Shown: one piece after another, positions 59,288 to 64,000 of the stretch
Numbering within the stretch: position 1 is the first letter of the stretch
Layout of the letters: each line of letters starts with the position of its first letter
Assembly (NCBI RefSeq): GCF_000400715.1
Contig: NZ_KE007350.1
Location: 1 to 64,000 of the forward strand
Direction of reading: 5' to 3'
DNA from: Acinetobacter genomosp. 15BJ
Lineage (GTDB): Bacteria > Pseudomonadota > Gammaproteobacteria > Pseudomonadales > Moraxellaceae
Length of the DNA stretch: 64,000 nt
The notes under the pieces: generated by a model
Seen by the model: the letters and a program-made list of their open reading frames with translations, nothing else
What the model was told of the DNA's origin: nothing
Databases searched by the model: none
Made by a program: the position numbers and the translations under genes

Positions 59288-59704
59288 TTATTTTTCAATC
59301 AGATGATCGAGGCTAATACGACCTGCGCCATAGAGCATCAACATAAAGAAGCCACCCGCCATAGCGAAGTTCTTCATAAAGTTAATGGCATCTTCTGCAC
59401 CGCCATGGAAAATAAAAGCCGTAATAATACTAAAAAGACCTAAACCTAAAGATGCGAATCGTGTTTGGAAACCAAACAATAGAGCCAAGCCACCACCAAA
59501 CTCAACCAAGATGACTAAAGGTAATAAAGCACCCGGAACACCCATGGATTCCATATAACCCACCGTACCCGCATAGCCTACGATCTTGCCCCAACCTGCA
59601 ACAAGAAAAATATAAGCCAATAACAAACGAGCAATCAAAGTTACGACATTCGCCACGCCAGACTGTGTTACGATATTTTTTACAACGACATTCGGATTAA
59701 ACAT
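59288..59704 (-). CDS. DoxX-family membrane protein
   Basis: A 138-residue protein with four hydrophobic segments typical of DoxX/DoxD: RLLLAYIFLVAGWGKIVGYAGTVGYM, VILVEFGGGLALLFGFQTRFASLGLG and AGGFFMLMLYGAGRISLD. ATG 59704 has GGAA ten bases upstream; a GTG at 59719 is less likely. The function of bacterial DoxX proteins is not settled. Standalone. Confidence 0.88.
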   Translation of the reverse strand: MFNPNVVVKNIVTQSGVANVVTLIARLLLAYIFLVAGWGKIVGYAGTVGYMESMGVPGALLPLVILVEFGGGLALLFGFQTRFASLGLGLFSIITAFIFHGGAEDAINFMKNFAMAGGFFMLMLYGAGRISLDHLIEK

Positions 59705-59941
59705 AATCAATTTCCACACTGTTTGTTTTTTAACATGCTAGCAGTTTATGTATCTTTAATTTTGCAATAAACACCAATTTAGTTAACATATCGTTCCTTA
59801 TTTGCAACAATAAAAATATTTTTCTGGTTCAAGCGCCCTGCTCATCTGTTCTGAAAAGTTACCAATTAATTTGCTTTTTATACTGACTTTCTACAGAGGC
59901 ACTGCTAGGATTTAGTCCACATTCATAGTGTTAACACCTTC

Positions 59942-60577
59942 ATGGAACTCATTGATTTTATTCTGCACGTTGACGAACACCTTTTAGAATTTATTACCAA
60001 TTATGGCGTTTGGATTTATGCCATTTTATTCTTAATTATTTTTGTTGAAACTGGTTTAGTGGTGATGCCATTTTTACCAGGAGATAGCTTGTTATTTGCC
60101 GCTGGTGCATTAGCAGCGTCTACAGGCGCAATGGATCCATGGGTGCTTGGCATTCTATTATTTATCGCCGCCGTTTTAGGTGATACATTAAACTATCATA
60201 TTGGTCGCTATATTGGTCCACGTGTTTTTGAGACCAATTCACGTTTTATCAATAAACAACATTTGATTAAAACCCAAGAGTTCTTTCAGCGCCACGGTGG
60301 TAAAACCATTATTTTCGCTCGATTTATTCCTTTTGCACGTACCTTCGCTCCGTTTGTGGCGGGTGCTGGCAGCATGAACTATAAGTACTTTCTGACTTAT
60401 AACGTGGTAGGTGCATTCTGCTGGATCGCATCTTTCATTACCCTTGGCTATTTATTCGGGAATATGCCAATCGTGAAAGATAATTTTACCCATTTAATTT
60501 TCGGTATCATTATTATCAGTGTATTACCGGGTGTGATTGGATTTATTCGCCAGAAAATGAAGGGTGCTAAAGCGTAA
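59942..60577 (+). CDS. DedA-family inner-membrane protein
   Basis: A 211-residue protein, about five hydrophobic segments. It has the DedA signatures ETGLVVMPFLPGDSLLFAAGALA (about 37-59), GDTLNYHIGRYIGPRVF and GGKTIIFARFIPFARTFAPFVAGAGSM (about 119-145, with the conserved Arg and Pro). DedA proteins support undecaprenyl-phosphate or phospholipid recycling and membrane-potential homeostasis. No obvious ribosome binding site; a GTGTTAACAC palindrome lies just before it. Confidence 0.92.
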   Translation: MELIDFILHVDEHLLEFITNYGVWIYAILFLIIFVETGLVVMPFLPGDSLLFAAGALAASTGAMDPWVLGILLFIAAVLGDTLNYHIGRYIGPRVFETNSRFINKQHLIKTQEFFQRHGGKTIIFARFIPFARTFAPFVAGAGSMNYKYFLTYNVVGAFCWIASFITLGYLFGNMPIVKDNFTHLIFGIIIISVLPGVIGFIRQKMKGAKA

Positions 60578-60593
60578 TAAATTGAAGCTTTGT

Positions 60594-61190
60594 TTAAAAT
60601 AAACGAAAGATCATTGGCAGCATACAAATCAGTAATAACATGGCCGATCCTTTATATAAATGATCGGCTTTGATTCCAACCAAACTTCCCGCCAGTAAAG
60701 CACGTCCAAATAGCATCCAGAAAATACTGACTGGAATCAGAATAAGAGTAAAAATAGCAAAAACCAACGCGGCTTGCTCAATTGAATTCCATGTTTCACT
60801 TGGAAAAATACCAGATGCCAACAATACTGTTTTAGGGTTTTTCAAGGTTGATAAAAACAGCTGTCTTTTACGGATATGTTGATGATGCTGATCAAGTTTT
60901 TGTAGATGTGAGCCTTTCCATAGATGGAACGCCATCCACAGCACATAGAGTAAACTGAGCGTATGCAGAATCGCCCCAATTGCTGGCCAAATCGGATCAA
61001 ATAAATGAATGAAAAGTGCCCATAAACTAATACCATACAGATAACCCAACCATTCAATTGGGATAAAAGTCATCGTTTTAGGTACACCGTGTTGATGTGT
61101 TGCACTGGCAAGCAAAGCATTGGTCGGACCTGGTATTAACAATACCGCCAACATCGCCAAAACAAAAAACCAACTCTCAATCATATACAT
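60594..61190 (-). CDS. LysE-family translocator
   Basis: A 198-residue exporter with about six hydrophobic segments. N-terminal LLIPGPTNALLASATHQHG replaces the usual PGP motif region; LSTLKNPKTVLLASGIFPSET follows near the middle. It is convergent with dedA (16-base gap). Met1 or Met3 may start it. The substrate is unknown. Confidence 0.85.
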   Translation of the reverse strand: MYMIESWFFVLAMLAVLLIPGPTNALLASATHQHGVPKTMTFIPIEWLGYLYGISLWALFIHLFDPIWPAIGAILHTLSLLYVLWMAFHLWKGSHLQKLDQHHQHIRKRQLFLSTLKNPKTVLLASGIFPSETWNSIEQAALVFAIFTLILIPVSIFWMLFGRALLAGSLVGIKADHLYKGSAMLLLICMLPMIFRLF

Positions 61191-61394
61191 ACCGAACGAC
61201 TATACATGGGCGCCACCTTAAACGAATTTAGGGCAAAAACACAAATTTTAGCAGTGTGGTTGAACCAGATAAATCAGCAAGTTATGAGGCAACCTCAATT
61301 CAATCATTTGATTTTTATCATTATATTTTGAAACATTTTGCTATAATTTAGTTACTGAACGCCATCTTGTGCGATGACGATCAGTTCTCAAAAT

Positions 61395-61784
61395 TTACGA
61401 TTTTGGGCGTTGTTTTACAATGATTGGGCAACCTTTAAATTTTGCTGCTTGTACAATCGCATCTTGTTGGCCTAATACATTGGCAAGTTCAGTATTTTTG
61501 GTATTCATCGACTGTCCCATATTGACCGAGATCGATGGACCAAAGCCCCAACCGCCTCTGCCCCAGCCACCACCAAGGCCAAGACCTACACCCACACCTG
61601 TCCGTTTTGGCGTTTGCACACCATTTTCGATATAGAGCTGAATACGGTTGTACTCGGCTTGCAACTGCTGGCAATTCAGTGCTTGATATTGTGTCGGCGA
61701 TACATAAGCTGGCTTAACCGTTGATGCACATGCACCCAATAACATGCTCGCTGCCAAAACAGGCATCCAATATAAGCGTTTCAT
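61395..61784 (-). CDS. Small glycine-rich lipoprotein
   Basis: A 129-residue protein with a lipoprotein signal, lipobox LLGAC (Cys19). The mature part has two further cysteines (Cys38 and Cys119) and a glycine-rich middle (about 63-82, GVGVGLGLGGGWGRGG). It is not recognised beyond that. It starts 9 bases after parA, so it is cotranscribed with it; the reason for the pairing is unknown. Confidence 0.78.
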   Translation of the reverse strand: MKRLYWMPVLAASMLLGACASTVKPAYVSPTQYQALNCQQLQAEYNRIQLYIENGVQTPKRTGVGVGLGLGGGWGRGGWGFGPSISVNMGQSMNTKNTELANVLGQQDAIVQAAKFKGCPIIVKQRPKS

Positions 61785-61793
61785 AAGATTCTC

Positions 61794-62636
61794 TTATTTC
61801 TTTGATTCAATCTCATTGAACAGGGTCACATAGGCGACGGTCAATTTGTGGTCAGATGCCAAATGAATCAAGGGTAAATTCTTTTGATGTGATTCTTTCA
61901 TCAAGATCGATGGCGGCAACATGCTATCCAGCACAGGCAAACCTTCATCTTTTAACTGTTGAACCACTTCACGAGGTAATTTTGCCTGAGATTGGAACTG
62001 ATTGACCACAATTCCCTCAATCTCCAAGCGATCATTATGATCATCTTGGGTTTCGAGCACATTTTCAATCAAAGTTTGTAACGCACGTTTTGAAAACACA
62101 TCACAATCGAATGGAATCAGCACGCGATCTGCTGAAATTAATGCAGATAAAGTAAAAAAGTTAAACGCGGGCGGCGTATCAATAAAGATGCGGTCATAAC
62201 GTGCACTGAGAGATTGAATCGAATCACGTAATTTATAAATTTTGTGTTTACTTTCTAGTGCATGTTCCAATGCACCTAGGCTTGGGCTGGCAGGAATTAA
62301 ATCCAGATTGTCAAAAGAAGAACGGTGTACATAACTGTCCAAACCTTTGCCACGTGGTGCTTTCAGGATTGAGCCAATCGCATTGCCGATCAAGCCCTTT
62401 TGCTGTGTACTACCTAAAATATCATCAAAGAAGTTTTCAATGTTAGGCTCTAATGCTGCTTTGTCAGCAGAATAGGTTGCATCTTCACCTAAAAGGTATT
62501 GGCTTGAATTCGCTTGTGGATCAAGGTCAATTACCAAGGTTCTGAATCCCTGTTTCGCGCTAATCGCAGCGAGATTGACTGTAATACTTGATTTCCCCAC
62601 ACCACCTTTTTGGTTAAACACCACACGCGTTAACAT
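61794..62636 (-). CDS. ParA-family ATPase
   Basis: A 280-residue partition-type ATPase with the deviant Walker A KGGVGKSS (about 10-17), the switch LVIDLDPQANSSQYL (about 34-48) and RIFIDTPPAFNF (about 150). No parB or centromere-like repeats are visible next to it, so it is an orphan member. It may position a cellular cargo rather than the chromosome. Followed by a lipoprotein gene. Confidence 0.9.
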   Translation of the reverse strand: MLTRVVFNQKGGVGKSSITVNLAAISAKQGFRTLVIDLDPQANSSQYLLGEDATYSADKAALEPNIENFFDDILGSTQQKGLIGNAIGSILKAPRGKGLDSYVHRSSFDNLDLIPASPSLGALEHALESKHKIYKLRDSIQSLSARYDRIFIDTPPAFNFFTLSALISADRVLIPFDCDVFSKRALQTLIENVLETQDDHNDRLEIEGIVVNQFQSQAKLPREVVQQLKDEGLPVLDSMLPPSILMKESHQKNLPLIHLASDHKLTVAYVTLFNEIESKK

Positions 62637-62718
62637 GATTTCCCTCTATAATATTTTTGTAAACTGCACGCAGTTTAACCTAGTGACAAAACAATTACTC
62701 AAACAATGTGTCAAACAA

Positions 62719-63111
62719 TCAGGCAAAAACAGGCTTAATCATCACCAAACCGAGAATACCCACCATCGCCACTGTCCCAATGAGTAATCCTGCACGGCGT
62801 TGTTCCAATAAAATGCTACTGTCCTTTTTATAGGTCTTGATCAAAGACGACAACAACACAAAAAATAAAATCACTTTGGCATAGAACCAAGGCTGCACCT
62901 CAAAGTTATTCATGAACAGTAAAACCGCACCCGTCACAATAATTAAGCTCAAAGATAGATGTTGTAACCCCACCAAGCCTTTACGTGCTTTTGGATTAGG
63001 TTGTTGATCTTGGACACCAACAAAGAGTGTTGAACCACGTAATACAAACGCAATGATCAATAAGCTCACTGCAGACATATGCACAATTTTAGTGAGTAAA
63101 TGGATATCCAT
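62719..63111 (-). CDS. SirB2-family membrane protein
   Basis: A 130-residue membrane protein with four hydrophobic segments (about 10-27, 48-66, 73-90 and 109-127). The pattern LLTKIVHMSAVSLLIIAFVLRGSTLF...LQHLSLSLIIVTGAVLL...PWFYAKVILFFVLL fits SirB2. The function is unknown. AAGGA lies before the two ATGs; the second is better spaced. It follows bolA by 9 bases. Confidence 0.82.
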   Translation of the reverse strand: MDIHLLTKIVHMSAVSLLIIAFVLRGSTLFVGVQDQQPNPKARKGLVGLQHLSLSLIIVTGAVLLFMNNFEVQPWFYAKVILFFVLLSSLIKTYKKDSSILLEQRRAGLLIGTVAMVGILGLVMIKPVFA

Positions 63112-63120
63112 CATTGATCC

Positions 63121-63429
63121 TTAGCCTTTTGGTGCATGTGCGCATTCAGGACTGGCAGGTGCTTGACCTTGCCATTCGCTCGGTACATAAGCATGAATCG
63201 CAAGTGCATGGATTCGACCAGGACTCATCAACTCTGCTGCAACGGCATAAATTTTTTGATGACGTTGTACTAAACGTAGTCCTTGAAATTCATCACTTAC
63301 CACGATGACTTTAAAGTGTGATTCTTTACCTGGGAAATATCCACCATGCCCTGCCGACTCATTAATCACTTCAAGATGGGTAGGTGCAAGCGTGTTTAAA
63401 TGTTCAATCAACTGTTGTTCTAAGTTCAT
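63121..63429 (-). CDS. BolA-family protein
   Basis: A 102-residue BolA-fold protein. It has the helix-turn LAPTHLEVINESAGHGGYFPGKESHFKVIVVSDEFQGLRLVQRHQKIYAVAAELM with the conserved His residues that ligate Fe-S clusters with monothiol glutaredoxin, and the RIHALAIHAYVP ending. A tail rich in Ala and Pro follows. It probably works with a glutaredoxin in Fe-S handling. Operon with the SirB2 gene. Confidence 0.9.
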   Translation of the reverse strand: MNLEQQLIEHLNTLAPTHLEVINESAGHGGYFPGKESHFKVIVVSDEFQGLRLVQRHQKIYAVAAELMSPGRIHALAIHAYVPSEWQGQAPASPECAHAPKG

Positions 63430-63582
63430 CAGTCACTCTGTAAGGTCAGATTGAGATAGCTCATTAGTATACATGAGCGGAATCTGAGGGAAACTTTTGT
63501 ACAAAAAATTGCTTTCCCATGCTTTTTTTGCATGAAAATGCTTTAATTTTATGCAAATAATCAATTTCTTTGCATAAAATTA

Positions 63583-63610
63583 TTGACCCTATTTTTGCAT
63601 AATGTATTAT
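63583..63610 (+). promoter_or_regulatory. Promoter of the tRNA-Gly pair
   Basis: -35 TTGACC (63583-63588), 16-bp spacer and -10 TATTAT (63605-63610), about ten bases before the first tRNA. Confidence 0.65.
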
Positions 63611-63619
63611 ACACGGCAT

Positions 63620-63692
63620 GCGGGAATAGCTCAGTTGGTAGAGCATAACCTTGCCAAGGTTGGGGTCGGGAGTTCGAGTCTCCTTTCCCGCT
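63620..63692 (+). tRNA. tRNA-Gly (GCC), 3' CCA not encoded
   Basis: Full cloverleaf: acceptor GCGGGAA/TTCCCGC, D arm AGCTCAGTTGGTAGAGC, anticodon GCC in CTTGCCAAG-type stem-loop, and T arm GGGAG-TTCGAGT-CTCCT. Discriminator T, then CAA instead of CCA, so the tail must be added by nucleotidyltransferase. Confidence 0.95.
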
Positions 63693-63733
63693 CAAATTTT
63701 TTAGTGTAAGTTTTCGTAAAAACTGCTCAATTA

Positions 63734-63809
<76 letters not shown>

Positions 63810-63819
63810 AATTTAAAAG

Positions 63820-63847
63820 GCCCTAGTCGAAAGATTAGGGCTTTTTT
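63820..63847 (+). terminator. Terminator of the tRNA-Gly transcript
   Basis: GCCCTA / TAGGGC arms followed by six T's, 10 bases after the second tRNA. Confidence 0.85.
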
Positions 63848-64000
63848 CTTGTTGATTTTATTATATTTTTTAAAATTCCCCGTTCCTTTGTTATTCGAGT
63901 CAATAAAAAATATTCTTAATGTAATTTGTATTTTGTGACCAAGATGTGACCATAGCGTGCCCATAACTATAAAAATGCTCTTAATTGATCTCAAATGCTC

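Noticed and set aside
63848..64000. Possible integrase attachment region after the tRNAs
   Set aside because: The position is suggestive, but no direct repeat of a tRNA 3' end and no integrase sequence lie inside the window.

Overview
The window is a stretch of bacterial chromosome from a gammaproteobacterium, most likely Acinetobacter. The gene content and order support this: a def / LysM protein / dprA / tsaC block, an atpIBEFHAGDC operon, a znuA–zur-znuCB locus, argS followed by a SPOR-domain protein, an AadA-like adenylyltransferase of the type Acinetobacter carries on its chromosome, and an AT-leaning composition throughout. The species cannot be fixed from the sequence alone. I see no prophage, insertion sequence or CRISPR array.

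Layout. 1-300 carries two tandem strong promoters reading off the left edge, which look like an rRNA operon promoter/leader. 632-5393 has a BCCT transporter, an ion-channel-like membrane protein, a TetR regulator and a divergent MpaB/DUF2236 protein. 5448-11177 is an acetate module: ActP symporter, DUF485 partner and a divergent giant transporter-linked hybrid histidine kinase. 11493-12254 is an unrecognised protein behind several palindromes. 12298-14921 is a copper module (TonB-dependent copper receptor plus DUF2946 protein). 14935-18489 holds def, a LysM protein, dprA and tsaC. 18884-24220 holds a DMT exporter, a TetR regulator, two paralogous MFS pumps with duplicated control regions and an AraC regulator. 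Then come a glutathione peroxidase and a lipoprotein.

25748-32913 is the complete F1Fo ATP synthase operon on the minus strand. 33084-36215 is the zinc uptake locus with a Zur box between divergent znuA and zur-znuCB. 36224-44706 is mixed housekeeping: LysE, DyP peroxidase, ArgS, a FtsN-like SPOR protein, GST, OsmC, pirin, several DUF proteins, a Fur-like and a PadR/YqjI-like regulator. 45438-53241 is an aromatic catabolism cluster for gentisate: OprD-type porin, AAHS transporter, fumarylpyruvate hydrolase, maleylpyruvate isomerase and gentisate 1,2-dioxygenase, with a divergent LysR activator and a neighbouring aldehyde dehydrogenase. 53593-63429 has a LysR regulator, an ANT(3'')-like resistance enzyme, guaA, a DUF445 protein, small envelope and stress proteins, an orphan ParA, SirB2 and BolA. 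The right edge has two tandem tRNA-Gly(GCC) genes.

The most interesting points are: the twin MFS genes that share an ungapped operator-promoter-operator cassette with identical 56-bp operator spacing; the ion-channel-like protein with an abnormal selectivity filter; the hybrid kinase fused to a symporter next to the acetate permease; palindromes upstream of an unknown gene; and a Fur-like protein without its usual metal ligands beside a PadR regulator that has a perfect 16-bp palindrome. No obviously new multi-gene defence or mobile system is visible. Several start codons were moved downstream of the longest ORF because a clear ribosome binding site favours the internal start; the evidence fields say where.
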